From: Dysidea avara
Lineage: Eukaryota; Porifera; Demospongiae; Dictyoceratida; Dysideidae
Direction of reading: 5' to 3'
NCBI RefSeq assembly: GCF_963678975.1
Contig: NC_089279.1
Span: 28,391,609-28,455,608, forward strand
Length of the DNA: 64,000 bases
The translations under genes and the position numbers were made by a program. Below, in pieces: positions 12,501 to 23,294 of the stretch (position 1 is its first letter; each line of letters opens with the position of its first letter). The notes beneath the pieces are model-generated. The model saw nothing but the letters and a program-made list of their open reading frames with translations. It was not told where the DNA came from and searched no databases.

Positions 12501-15500
12501 CAATGCTGTAATATGTTCACAATGAGAAACCACTTGACACAAGATAAACACAGACAAAAGTCCAATATATGTCCCTATCAACAGAGACCATGTTGTCAAG
12601 AATACTAATAAATGTAAGCCTAAAGTGTATGTCCTTTTAGAAACTGCATATACCACCACCCTAACTTATTCAGGATCATACACAGTCTATGCAACTTTTC
12701 CAAGAATTAAATCCCATAGTTTAATAAATGCAATGTCTAGAAATTAAACTAACCATCAGCTCTTAATGCAGTTTGTAGATTATGCATAGATGTAGAGGAT
12801 ATCTGTAACAAAAGTGTAAATACTTCATCATGGGTGTTATTACTTATCTGTATATATTAAATTTAACATCATTGATCAGCTAATAATTACCCCCCTAAAC
12901 CTGATGTAATTCATTTAATCAACCATCATCTCCAGAAATACAATGATTATGAAATGTTGACATAAAAACTAAAGCACCTAAAAGAATTTCTTTATAGTAG
13001 AGTCTAATCATATTAATGTGGTCGTCTCAGTGTGCTTAGCAGTGGCAAAACACTAACTTATGCTTACCAGTGAATTTAAGTATCTGGTGAAACGTGTTAA
13101 ACCTTCCTCCACCAAAAACAGTCTTGGAAATAGCTTCAAAAATCTGTAATACAGAAAAGGAGATTAAGAAGTTGTACAATGAGATGAAGCACTTCTCTAA
13201 AGTTAGCATGCAACACAACAGCTTCACAAGCATAGCCAGACTCATAAACGTAGTCTGATTGGCAAAACCCTAACCATGCTTCAATTTCCTCTACTAGTCT
13301 CATTACATCACGGTTTAATTAGTGAAACAATGAAGGAAAGCTAACTGAATGTAAGAGAATGTCTTACTGACTCATTGTGTGTGTGCACTAGTAGGGCCAT
13401 TAGTGCTCTACACAGTGGTATTAAATGTCACACACTATGAATACTAAGAAATACTACCTAGTATATAGTGGGCTGCAGTAATAAAAAAGTAATATACTAA
13501 TATTATTCAGGGGTGCCAATACAATAAAGTATAGAGGACCTAGTAATTTCTTCTGGATTCTTTAGTTCCACTGCTGCATCAAATCTCTTCCTTACAATCG
13601 CCTTTAACTGGACTTCATACTCTTTTAGCTGTTGAAATGCACTCTGCACACCTCCAGCTGAAATGTACCATATATGAGATTATTTATGAGACGTACATTC
13701 TCAAATTCTATGAGAAAGAAGTTTTCCTAAATAAGTGTGTGGTTTGTTTCACTTTCATCATGCACTATTAGCATTAACCATTATGTTTAGTCAAGAGCAA
13801 TAAACACCACAAAACTACACTTGAAGTAAGAGACCACAAAATATTGAAAAGGTTTCTGAATCCTGGCTTGATACATCTTGTTGAAAAAACATTGTACTTG
13901 ACTTAAGTGATTGTACAACCTACATGCATGCTTGGCTCACCAGTTCAATTGCCAAACACAAGAATTTGCAAAATTATTGTAGGCTTGGTGCATATAACAC
14001 AATTTACATTGTCATCTTGGCATTATTAATATGGAAACCCACCGCCTTACTTTAATATCACCATACCAGGCGTGATGTTGGAACATCAAATTACATCTAT
14101 TATGATAATGTACATTATGATAATCTTTTCCTATAGGAGTTAATACACAGTTATTCATAACACTGTTACACCCACAAGCACTAAATAAAGAAAATCTTGT
14201 GAAACAGATGTCTAATAGTGCCTTCAGCAGCTGTATAGCATATTCGCCTACACTTACACAAATTTTGTTCAGTGATCTAGAAAATATGCTTTGTACCAAT
14301 AAAACAAGCACATGTAAGTAGCTGAAGAGATTGGGTATCTCCAGCACAGCCTAGTGTTCAGTAGTTGCCATGGCGACAGTATAAACTATAGTTGTAGGTT
14401 ACAAAACTCATTTTGCAGTAGAAAAGGCTGTGACATAAGCCACCATGTGGTCACAATGTGTTATCAAAACAAAACTGATAGAAGCACAAGAATCAATTTT
14501 ATTAACATGTGCACCTTCTTCAGACTCTTTAGCGGTTTCCTTCAGAAAACATTCATCCAAGGTGAGGTAGCGATGGATATGATCAGCTGCCTATATAATT
14601 TGAAAATACTATTGTCCATAAACCAACATATCTATTGTTAGATTGTTTACCTTTTCATAGTCCCCACTTTGCAGTGATGTGCACACTCCATCTACGCAGT
14701 TCTGCAAAGATATGACAACCATAAATCTTATTTGCATCAATTAATTGTACACTTTTTAAAGGGTGACTAATGCAACTATAGCAAGCGAACAAATGATGAA
14801 CATTCAAAAGATTTGTGGCCGATGCATCTTTAGCAAATGTGAACAATTAATTATTGTAAATGATATCAGCAGAACCTTTAGGTCCATAACATCATCCACT
14901 CTCTTCATGGCTTCGTACACACGGCCCTACAAATGAGAGAGAAATGAGATTGATTACAAATACAGGTGACAAACACACACCATCTGTTTTCTCTATAGCA
15001 AGAGTAACAACTGGCATACCAAAATTATAAAAACATTGGTCAACTGTTGCCTTGGCAAAGTACTAGCTATGTAAGGTTTGACCTTTAAAGCAATGGTTAC
15101 TGTAATATGGCAGCCTTTTACTTCTAAAGCCTTGTCAGTTCTAAAAGTGTACTTTGATCTACTTCATCAAATTAAAACTCTATACATATTAACACTTCAT
15201 GTATAAGCTTACTGATTAATGTCCATTGATAAGCAAAGAAACCCTTTTCAGCTTTATGCTATGGTGTGTTTGCATGCATCCTTTCTACATCTAAACTGCA
15301 TGATTACATATTTTCAAATCTGCATGCTAGTATGTTCATTTTAAGTCTTTTAATTTTTCATGACTATCTTATTTTTGACGTGTAGCAACATACCTTTGCT
15401 AGATCCAAAAGTTTGACTTTACTACTAACAGATTCAGCCAAGTGGGCAGTGCTCCGTACCACACGAGACAAACGTTGAGCGTCATTCATCATTGTGGCTA

Positions 15501-17778
15501 GACTAGACCTACAGGGTGGCATCACCAAAATAAATGCACGTTTCAAGTAATCTTAGTCTACTGCATGAATGGTACAGCTACAAGTCCAGCTCTATGCACA
15601 AAGGTATTACTTTTTTTGAATTCAGGTCTGCAGTTAGCCCCCAAACATGCATCGACTAAGTAGACATTAATAAACACTTCTACGATGGCTTGAATGGGCA
15701 GCAGCCAGAAAAGACCACAAGCTGTCTAACAGCCACACAAAGTGAGATTGGCAGCAAGTGGCATGATTAACACACAATGTATAAATGTGTGATAAAATTA
15801 TACCAATTAAAGAAGACCACAAAACACAGCTATTAGCTATGTTTCCTGGAAATACTAAGAGAATAGATAAGAATTTGAGACAGAAAAGGTGTCCTCTACA
15901 GTTTGTACTGTGTATTGCTTTACATAGCATTGGTAGCATGTAAGACTCGTAGCCAAAATGGGTATGAGGAACCTGCCTTGCAAAACAGTAACTCCTCCAT
16001 TTTCTTATGAGGAGCCATAAAATCCTCAATACATAATACTATTAGCACCTTAAAATGATTAAGTGTACAATCAAAAAACTAGTGTACTGTAGCAACATTT
16101 CCAAAATTGCATATGTTTAACAAATGTACCATAAATAATTCATTCATTTATTAAACAAAACAATTATCATTAGACTACAGCTACATGTTTGGATAGAACT
16201 GTATTCACACAGCAATATACAGTTAACAAGCATTAAAGCATGTGAAACATAAGACACACAGCAATATACAGTTAACAAGCTTTTAAGTATGTGAAACATA
16301 AGACACACAGCAATATACAGTTAACAAGCTTTAAAGTATGTGAAACATAAGACACACAGCAATATACAGTTAGCAATATACAGTTAACAAGCTTTAAAGT
16401 ATGTGAAACATAAGACACACAGCAGTATACCAAGCATAAAAGCATATGGAACATAAAACAAGCACACAATCTTCCACTGCAAAAAAATTATATACATGAA
16501 CTACGTTTAGTTAAGCATAAAGTGTATGACACAAGATGCTGTGAAGACAAACATACATCCTCATGGTTCCCTACTTTGTATGTGGAAGATGTGTCAGTAA
16601 GATTTTATGTCTGTTTCACACTTGTAAATTGAATATCATAGTGTGAACATAGCCCAAGGAAATAACAAGAATAAAAAATAATAAGTGTGTGAAGCATCAG
16701 AAAAGAATATACACACATGGCTACACACACATGGCTACATACTCAATTCTTACTATCCCTAGCCACAAGCTGACGTCATGCAACAACCGATATGAGCCAG
16801 CATTCCCCATAATTAACCAGCTGTCATTAATCAACAGCTTAACCTTCTAAATCATGAGCTCAACACTACTTAGTTGCCACCTCTGACTAAGATCCCATGG
16901 TAGCAAGTTTTATGCCTCAATTACATGCACACAAAGTTCGGACATCTTGTTATAGATCTTATCTTGAGATACAAGAGCTCCTTACAGGGTTTGCTGGAAT
17001 GCACCTATCTTGGTGTCAAGGTGCTCCTGTTGATTCATAACAGCATTCAATTCTGCTTCCAACCGCTCCTACGTAAAACACACAACAAAATCAACCTTAT
17101 TTGGGTAATAGATTACACTAGATATATGGCAGCAGAGGAAATGAACTAAAAACTAAACCATTTCTGAAGTGTACATAAGTCAGCAACCAATAGGAAATGT
17201 ATCATTCACAGTAAATTACCATATAACAACTATTCATTGTCCACAATTGACAATGTTAAAACTTGTATTAAAAAGTAAAACAAAAAAACAGTCACATTGT
17301 CAAGGGCATGATGATGTCTTTGGATGAAATAGTATAACTTGATGATAAACCATTACGTGCGGGCTATAAATAGCACACCTGAATGCATATTCATTGTTGC
17401 ATAACAAATAGTGCCATTAGCCTTATTCAAGTGTTAACACTCTAAAGCCTTGACTCTGCAGCAGCAATGTACTACCGCTGCTATGGAAACCATGTAGTTA
17501 GCTGAATATGATGGATTGATAAGAAAAGTTAGAGCACAGATAGGATGATTTTACAATACAACTATATGTATCATAAGGCTTCACTTATTAAGCAGATTAT
17601 GAGGTATGCCTCATAGTGTTTATGCTGGGGAGCTGGCAATTATAATGGGGTAAAGCTGCTAAGTGAAAATTCTTAATAACCATGTTTTCGGAAGAAATGC
17701 AAGCTTGTAGTAATGTTTTTACACAATGTTAATATCTAATGCAAGTAGTTGATTTAGACACCTTACCATCACAAACAC

Positions 17779-17811
<33 letters not shown>

Positions 17812-19956
17812 CAGAGACAGAGAGAGATACATATGGTAATTGTTCCAACATTTAATGTAATATAAAATAACAAAATATTTGAAATAGTGTAGAGGTTGTT
17901 GTTTTGGACACATGATAAATAAGTACATATTGCCTGTTAAGTACACACAGTGTAGCTACCTGTGTTAGACACCTGTTTATTAAGTACATATAGTTGAAAT
18001 CATTATACTGCAAGCTCATGCCATGTAAGCAGAAGATCATCAAGAAGTGTCATAGTCCACTCAATGGCTTGCCAGAACACTACTGTAGGCAATAACAACT
18101 GTATAAGACCCACCATTTCCTCAACTGAAACAAGCTAGCTGTTTTATGAAAAATGTTGCGGGTAACTACCTAGCAGAAGCTGACAGACACAATTAGTAAA
18201 TTCACAAACGATTTCTCCATATGCCTATGCTCCTTAAATAACCAGAGTCTGTATGGTATTTATGTAATAAAAAATACAGTGCAAGTTGCTACTTGAGATG
18301 ACACTGTACAGCTGTGGCATATGCACTATAGAACTTTTAAAGTACTTCAGATAATTTTCAAAATGATACAAGATGCTCTTCAAAATAATTGATAAAATAT
18401 TATAAAGAACCAAAACATGAAATACATGTACAGAACGATAAAATAACAACTGCAAGCCTGCAGTACTTCTGTTTTAAATGCATGAATGAACACAACAGTT
18501 ATGTTTTCATAGTGTGATTGAACACAGTATTTTATTTTCACAAAATTAAAATCAGGAACTTATCGCTTATAAGCTCCTGTTTAAGTTGATAGCTACATAA
18601 AAATCAGTGTCTACAAAACACAGAATTCATTGCAGGAATATCCTTAGTACCACATAGGACAAGTGGTTAAGAAACACAGCATGATAGAATCACAGGAAAA
18701 ACACAAACTTGTCTCGAGTGGTTAGTGGAATGTTTGATAATGCTGTATGAACGTATGAGCTTCAGGGTATCATAGATAGCAAACACGTGCAGTAAATAAT
18801 AATTTGCAATAGATAAGAAAAGCTCAGCATTAAAGTAACCCTGAAAAATACTTGAGATGTGTTTAGAACATGATATAAACAGGATCGACTTGTAACATAT
18901 ATAGTAACAGGTCCACTGCTGACTTAAGAAAGGTTAGAAAACCTTAACCCTTTAGCCTGGTTTTACTGGAGTACAGTAAAACCTGTGAATTAAGGATACC
19001 TTTGGACAAACCACCAAAGTGTCCGATTGTCAAGGTGTCTAGGTCATACAACTAAAGGGATATTTTGGGACCATTCCCAAGTGTTCAGATTATGCAGGCG
19101 TTCTCATTTTCAAGTGTGTCCTGATTAACAGGTTCCACTGTAAACAATAAAAATGTCATGTAGACACTAACGGTGTTCTAAACTCCATGTACCAGTGTAG
19201 GAGTAAGTGACAGGTAACTGCTGCTATACAAATTGTAATGTGTTCACATTCTGTGAAGTAAAACTGACACTTTGGAGTAGTCAATTATGGACTTTGTAGC
19301 AATACAAGGTCCAAGATGTTGGAGCCAGATATTTGGCAACATATTTCTATAGAATGTTCCAACCATTACACGTGCTTGTCACAAAAAAAAAAGTGCATTG
19401 CGGCACACAAAAATAAAACGAATTTTCTTGCCTAGGTGGCTGCAACAGTTGTGCAAAACTACTTAAAATATCAATAGTTTCATCTTCTGCCCACTATTAT
19501 CGTTTCCAACTGTCCTTGGCTAATTCATTCATTCTGGATTATAAAGTACAATGTGTTTTTCTTTTTGGTTGGCCCCCTAGACAAATCGTGGATTCACTTG
19601 CTGTCCACTGGATCTCCTTTACGTGCATGGGATTTACACACACTATCTACCAGTACAAGTTCCAAACTGTGCAACTAACCCGTAATTAAACATTGAACGA
19701 ACACCAGCTATTGTGCCTGTAGGTGATTCTCTAGTATGCATGTGAAAAGTTAACAATAACATTTCATTCATCCCAGCTAATTTGCACCCTAGGCATATAA
19801 CTTTTGTAGTAATGACGGAACAAATCGTGAAATTCTAATTAAAGCCCTGTAAACAACTTCAATAGGCCAACTTACCTCATCTTGTTCGATTCTTGCTATG
19901 CATGACTTAATATCTTCAAGACAGGCAACTGACGAAATGTCCAATCCCTCCGGCAT
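694..19956 (-). CDS. COG4: Conserved oligomeric Golgi complex subunit 4 (24 exons, 3' end off window)
   Basis: COG4 is a lobe-A subunit of the COG tether, which captures retrograde vesicles at the Golgi and works with the syntaxin-5/SLY1 SNARE machinery on the cytosolic face. Twenty-four exons join in one open frame of 588 codons, and the order of matching segments follows human COG4 throughout. Diagnostic blocks are [17 protein letters not shown] (exon 3), [14 protein letters not shown] (exon 4), [20 protein letters not shown] (exon 10), [11 protein letters not shown] (exon 12) and [15 protein letters not shown] (exon 14). The start ATG at 19956 opens the MPEGLDISS reading frame. The last exon seen ends in phase 0 at a GT donor, so roughly 130-150 C-terminal residues should lie left of base 1. 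Exons 20 and 21 join about 10 residues short of the human protein, so a micro-exon may be missing from this model. Family identity is very secure; exact ends of a few exons are less so. Confidence 0.95.
1718..1919. mobile_element. Foldback MITE, copy A (about 202 bp)
   Basis: Both ends carry an inverted repeat starting ACCGCTCAAATGCAATGTCG and reaching into a shared GAGTGCAAGC segment. The inner part is also nearly palindromic around CCCGTTTCATTTGGGATGA. A diverged relative with the same centre and layout lies at about 37979-38178. No coding capacity. It sits in a COG4 intron. A three-base GTA on both sides is possible as a target duplication but weak. Confidence 0.8.
2318..2397. repeat. Single 80-bp unit of a dispersed repeat
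   Basis: The segment beginning AGGTGTACTTCATGACCTCA and containing GTCAAGTAGGTCTCAAACAT recurs several times in both orientations at 43401-43676. It is one isolated unit in a COG4 intron. Family unknown. Confidence 0.7.
3984..6393 (-). CDS. COG4: COG4 exons 14-19
   Basis: Exons are 6297-6393, 4846-4879, 4649-4704, 4532-4591, 4341-4426 and 3984-4040. Exon 15 is a 34-bp micro-exon ([11 protein letters not shown]). It was placed because it has a clean acceptor and donor and is the only piece found that restores the phase between exons 14 and 16. Exon 17 ([20 protein letters not shown]) matches the human [21 protein letters not shown] block. Exon 18 contains [13 protein letters not shown] and exon 19 contains [14 protein letters not shown], matching the human VDDVFYIVKKCI and LSSSSIDCLCAMI. 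Confidence 0.9.
5748..6129. mobile_element. TA-flanked MITE with long perfect inverted repeats
   Basis: The 27-base termini starting TAGTATGTTCACGTTGAGCT are perfect inverted copies, each flanked by TA. This is the hallmark of Tc1/mariner/pogo-type insertion. The 382-bp interior is AT-rich with no coding sense. It lies in the COG4 intron between exons 14 and 15. The identical ends suggest a fairly recent insertion. Confidence 0.88.
7283..13657 (-). CDS. COG4: COG4 exons 7-13 (central helical region)
   Basis: Exons are 13540-13657, 13068-13143, 12754-12802, 12292-12393, 9693-9730, 7383-7451 and 7283-7323. Exon 8 must be read in the [15 protein letters not shown] frame, the counterpart of the human FFKIFPLLGLHEEGL. 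A neighbouring open frame across the same exon ([15 protein letters not shown]) is a shadow. Exon 11 is only 38 bp and supplies [11 protein letters not shown] just before EECDRQ. Exon 12 ends with AAG followed by GCAAGC, best explained by a GC-AG intron. The 2.5-kb and 2.2-kb introns around exon 11 hold no gene that I can see. Confidence 0.92.
14515..19956 (-). CDS. COG4: COG4 exons 1-6 (N-terminal coiled-coil part)
   Basis: Exons are 19876-19956, 16986-17068, 15394-15508, 14876-14926, 14651-14701 and 14515-14590. Junction phases are 0, 2, 0, 0, 0 and 1. Exon 2 reads [20 protein letters not shown], matching the human ERELDALLEQQ region. Exon 5 ([17 protein letters not shown]) and exon 6 ([13 protein letters not shown]) match the human CMDGVQTALRSEDYEQ and AAAHTHRYLCLDK blocks. 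The exon 4 donor is GTTCTG, a weak match to the usual GTAAGT. This part corresponds to the helical N-terminus that packs against the other lobe-A subunits (known of the family). Confidence 0.93.
16206..16459. repeat. 49-bp minisatellite, about five copies
   Basis: Tandem copies contain ACACAGCAATATACAGTTAA followed by CAAGCTTTAAAGTATGTGAA and CATAAGAC. One unit is interrupted by a partial duplication near 16368 and the last is degenerate. It lies in COG4 intron 2. The open frame across it on the minus strand is not a gene. Confidence 0.9.
17781..17827. repeat. (AG)n microsatellite
   Basis: A run of AG dinucleotides with a few AC interruptions, in COG4 intron 1. The Leu-Ser repeats read on the other strand are an artefact. 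Confidence 0.9.
18974..19140. mobile_element. Pogo/Tigger-like MITE (167 bp)
   Basis: The left end CAGTAAAACCTGTGAATTAA and the right end (reverse complement CAGTGGAACCTGTTAATCAG) are imperfect inverted repeats flanked by TA on both sides. The interior contains repeated GTGTCC-type motifs common in this class. It lies in COG4 intron 1. A related partial copy appears near 49495-49700. Confidence 0.75.
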
Positions 19957-20006
19957 CACAACAGGACAACCCTACGATATGCACGAACCCCTAAAAGTGC
20001 AATAAA

Positions 20007-20014
20007 CTTTCCGG
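20007..20014 (-). promoter_or_regulatory. ETS-like CCGGAAAG motif upstream of COG4
   Basis: CCGGAAAG on the minus strand lies about 50 bases upstream of the COG4 start codon, in a stretch without a TATA box on that strand. ETS sites are common in TATA-less housekeeping promoters (established). Assignment here is by motif only. Confidence 0.35.
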
Positions 20015-20058
20015 CTGGCATCATACCTTATTTCACAGCGGCGCGCTCTCCATATTAT

Positions 20059-20066
20059 TATAAAAA
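20059..20066 (+). promoter_or_regulatory. TATA box of first fibrinogen-like gene
   Basis: TATAAAAA lies 77 bases before the ATG at 20143 on the plus strand, which would put initiation near 20090 with a leader of about 50 bases. It sits in the 186-bp gap between the divergent COG4 and fibrinogen-like start codons, just right of a small GC-rich patch (GCGGCGCGC). Confidence 0.7.
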
Positions 20067-20142
20067 GGGTGGTGTTAGCGTATCCAGCAACTAAAGTGAA
20101 CTGCGAATTCTTCAAGTGCGAGACATTTTGAGTTTGGCTATA

Positions 20143-21161
20143 ATGGAATTGAGTACAGTATTTAGCATCTGCTTCACCTGCTGCTTGTTGTTGACAGCCA
20201 GCTTATCAGCGCCTGTACCTGCTGCTGAAACAATCCAAGAATTGGAGCATCGAGTGGAGGAGCTCACAAACCAACTACACCTGCTGGAAGAGAACGAACT
20301 ACACGATAGATCACGAAGAGCAGCCAGCAACGTCTTGAATGAAAACCGTAAGTCAGCTAGCTAGCTACTATAGCTATGGTTTGTAGTGCTTTGTACTAAG
20401 ATACTCAGCTACTTAATTAGCCAAAACAGATTTAGGTGCAAGATTTTTATATGTTCTTCCTCTTTGCAGAAGTACCAAAGAGATCATGCAAGGAGATTTA
20501 TGATGATGACAACACTGCTGCTGATGGACTGTACAAGACAGCACCCACTGATAACAAGGGAGAGTTTACTGTCTACTGCGATATGACCACCAGTGGAGGA
20601 GGATGGACCATTATCCAGAGGAGAGAGAACAGTGCAACTGACTTCTACAGAGAATGGCAAGAGTACAAGACTGGCTTTGGCAAAATGGATGGCAACTTTT
20701 GGCTGGGTTTGGAGAAGATTCACCGTATCACTCAGATTGAGAATCACAAGCTCCTGGTAACAATGGTAGACCATGATGATGCAACTTTCACAGCTGAGTA
20801 TGACCTTTTTAAAGTTGACAGTGCTGCTACCGATTACCAACTTGATATTGGAACCTACACGAGCACTGGCACTGGTGCTGCCGGTGATTCTCTTTCCATC
20901 CACGACAACCAAAAGTTCACCACTTCAGACAAAGACAATGATGATAACACTTCAGAGAATTGTGCTGTAAAGCATCATGGTGCTTGGTGGTACAAAGACT
21001 GCCACGAGTCAAATCTCAATGGAAAATACTATGCTGGTGACTACGGAGATCACGATGGAATGAACCCATCAGCAGTTGCAGATGGAATTGTGTGGTTCAC
21101 TACCACAGGCTGGTGGCATTCACTGAAAACAATCACCATGGCGATCAAACCAAGCAGTTAG
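20143..21161 (+). CDS. Secreted fibrinogen-related protein 1 (two exons)
   Basis: Exons are 20143-20347 and 20470-21161; the intron is phase 1 with GTAAGT and CAG signals. The predicted protein is 298 residues. It has a signal peptide (MELSTVFSICFTCCLLLTAS, cut probably after about residue 22), a short coiled coil (QELEHRVEELTNQLHLLEE) and a basic RSRR site. A fibrinogen-like domain follows from about Cys75 to the end. Family hallmarks are CDM, GGGWTIIQRR, DFYREWQEYKTGFG, GNFWLGLEKIH, a calcium-type acidic loop DKDND near residue 222, and NCAVKHHGAWWY..C..SNLNG. All four conserved cysteines are present. Such proteins (ficolins, FIBCD1, tachylectins, invertebrate FREPs) usually bind acetylated sugars or microbial surfaces. 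That role here is inferred from the family. The ATG at 20143 is preferred because it begins the signal peptide. Confidence 0.95.
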
Positions 21162-22315
21162 TTATGTGCAAGACTCATTGAGTGCTCCCTGACCTCAACC
21201 TACAGCATGTACTTTTTATGAACGTAAACTGTGTAATATAATAGGTATACATCATGCACTTACACAATTGTGTATTGTACTTTGGTCGCTTTCGGTATGG
21301 CTAACCTACTGTCTAAATAGGTAACTTTAATTTTTTTTAAATTCTTTTTGTATATTGCATGTTGAAACTATAGTTATTATGCCTGTTGTATATGTAATCA
21401 GTTTGTAATGATAATGCTTTAATTGAGTGATAAATTATATTTGCTGAAGAGATGTATACACTTAACAATGCTCTACGCCCAACTGTCCTGGACTAAACTT
21501 AGATAAGGTACTAGGTTTCTATGTGTACACATAGACTGGCTTTACCAAGCCTCTGTTGATTTCCTATATTCTATATATAGTATTATTGTGAATATACTGT
21601 TACACTATACTTTACAATAGTAGTATTGGGGATCTATATTTGTAAGGATTCGCTTGTTAATTATCATAAGGACCATTGAATTAGCTACACATGTAAGACT
21701 TCACTTGGCCTTATTCAAGCTATGTAGCTATTTAATATGGGTCAATGTAACGCCGGATCAAATAGATACACTTCCTGTAACGTAGCTAGCTGTCTGTCCG
21801 TCTGTCTAGTTCCACTAGGGACCAGTGTAAAGTTTGCAAATACGGTATAGAGAATCTTAGAGCACACCAAAGGAGCCACAACATGCAGTTGGTTATGCAT
21901 GAGAATCGATGAGATATAGCTGGAACCTCCTCAGTCATGCTTCACTGCAATTTGAAACATATTTTTTATTTGTTAGCTAGCAATGTGAATAACTTCTCTC
22001 CAGTACAAGCTAACTCCACGTAATCTTTTTGGCCGGAAAGCTATGGCTCATAGAGATAGCAATAAACTTCCTTAGCTAAATAGCTACCTATGAAAGAAAT
22101 ATACAGGTATATGTAGCTACAGTAGACTAGCTAGCTATGTGGGCTGCACATTTCCATGATGCATGGGGCTCAGCTGGTACACAGCATAACTACAAATCCA
22201 TTTCACGCTAATTTATAACAAATTAAGCGTTTGCACTTGTCAAAAGACGACACGTGACGTTTACTGATACAAAATGATGTAATAAATCACGCGACCACTT
22301 TTGTAGGGAAGCACC
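21162..22315 (+). other. Spacer between the two fibrinogen-like genes
   Basis: About 1.15 kb with no coding signal on either strand. It must hold the 3' untranslated region of the first gene and the promoter of the second. An AATAAA occurs near 22059, but it is about 900 bases past the stop codon, so I do not assign it as the polyadenylation signal. Confidence 0.6.
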
Positions 22316-22322
22316 TATATAT
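22316..22322 (+). promoter_or_regulatory. Candidate TATA box of second fibrinogen-like gene
   Basis: TATATAT lies 33 bases before the ATG at 22349. If initiation is about 25-30 bases downstream, the leader before 22349 would be nearly absent. The in-frame ATG at 22376, which starts a cleaner signal peptide, could then be the true start. Confidence 0.5.
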
Positions 22323-22348
22323 GAACTGGAAGTAGCTATAGGATCACT

Positions 22349-23294
22349 ATGAATGTCTCTGACAACAAATTGGAAATGAAAGGAGTCAAATTAAGCACTA
22401 TTGCGATACTCTGTGTGTTCTTATTCGACTTGGCGGTGTCTACAACACCTACACGAGCCCAGGCGGAGAGACTGCAACAGCAAATACGAGAGTTGACTTT
22501 ACAAATACAGGAACAACAGGAGGCCGCTAAACTCAGGCGATCTCGACAAGTCACCAGCCAAGTATTGAATGAAAACCGTAAGTATAAAATTTTACAATGT
22601 GTCTGGTAAGTTGAGTGTGCATTAATGCCTTGCAGAGGTACCCAAGAGGTGTTGTATCGAGATCTTGGAAGAGGACAGCACTGCACAGTCTGGGTTGTAC
22701 AGAATAGCACTAACTGACAACAAAGGGGAATTTACTGTTTGCTGTGACATGTCAGCTGGAGGATGGACTATCATACAGCACAGGCAGGATAATACAACAG
22801 ATTTCTACAGAGACTGGCAACAGTACAAGACAGGTTTTGGCAACATGGATGGCAACTTTTGGCTGGGCCTGGAGAACATACACCGAATTACACAAACTGA
22901 GAGCCATGAGCTTATGATCACAATGATGGACCATGATGATGTCACTTTTGTAGCAAGATACAACTTGTTCAAGGTTGACAGTGAAGCAACTGATTATCAA
23001 CTAGAAATAGGAAACTACATAGGAGCCAGCAGTACAGCAGGAAACTCACTACAAATTCATGATAATCAAAAGTTTTCCACATATGATAATGACAATGGCG
23101 TTAACCCTACCAAGAACTGTGCAGAGAAGCACCATGGAGCTTGGTGGTACAAAAACTGTCACGAAACAAATCTTAATGGCAAATACTATCATGGCGATTA
23201 CTCTGCAACTGACGCGGATGGTATAGTGTGGTACGGAGTTGGAGGATATTGGCATTCCCTCAAGACTGTAACAATGGCCATCAAGCCTGTCTAG
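22349..23294 (+). CDS. Secreted fibrinogen-related protein 2 (two exons)
   Basis: Exons are 22349-22577 and 22636-23294. The phase-1 intron falls at exactly the same place as in the neighbour, inside the shared sequence NENQVPKR. The protein is 295 residues from 22349, or 286 if the ATG at 22376 is used. It has a hydrophobic signal peptide (STIAILCVFLFDLAVS), a coiled coil (ERLQQQIRELTLQIQEQQEA), a basic RLRRSR-like site and a fibrinogen-like domain from about residue 82. Family motifs include GGWTIIQHRQDN, DFYRDWQQYKTGFG, DNDNG in the calcium loop and NCAEKHHGAWWYKNC. It is a clear tandem paralogue of the first gene. It carries an extra cysteine (CC at the domain start, and VCCDM instead of VYCDM) that could give intermolecular disulfides. 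Function is inferred from the family. Confidence 0.94.

Noticed and set aside
13036..13245. Open frame on minus strand containing [12 protein letters not shown], superficially like the YYGPGRLYTL motif of COG4
   Set aside because: It is in the wrong position in the gene. The frame one base over gives [15 protein letters not shown], which matches COG4 at the right place and keeps phase.
20484..20970. Open frames overlapping the fibrinogen-like exon in other frames and on the other strand
   Set aside because: They are shadows of the real exon. The same happens at 22752-23255 in the second gene.
22059..22065. AATAAA as polyadenylation signal for fibrinogen-like gene 1
   Set aside because: About 900 bases past the stop in AT-rich DNA where the hexamer is expected by chance.
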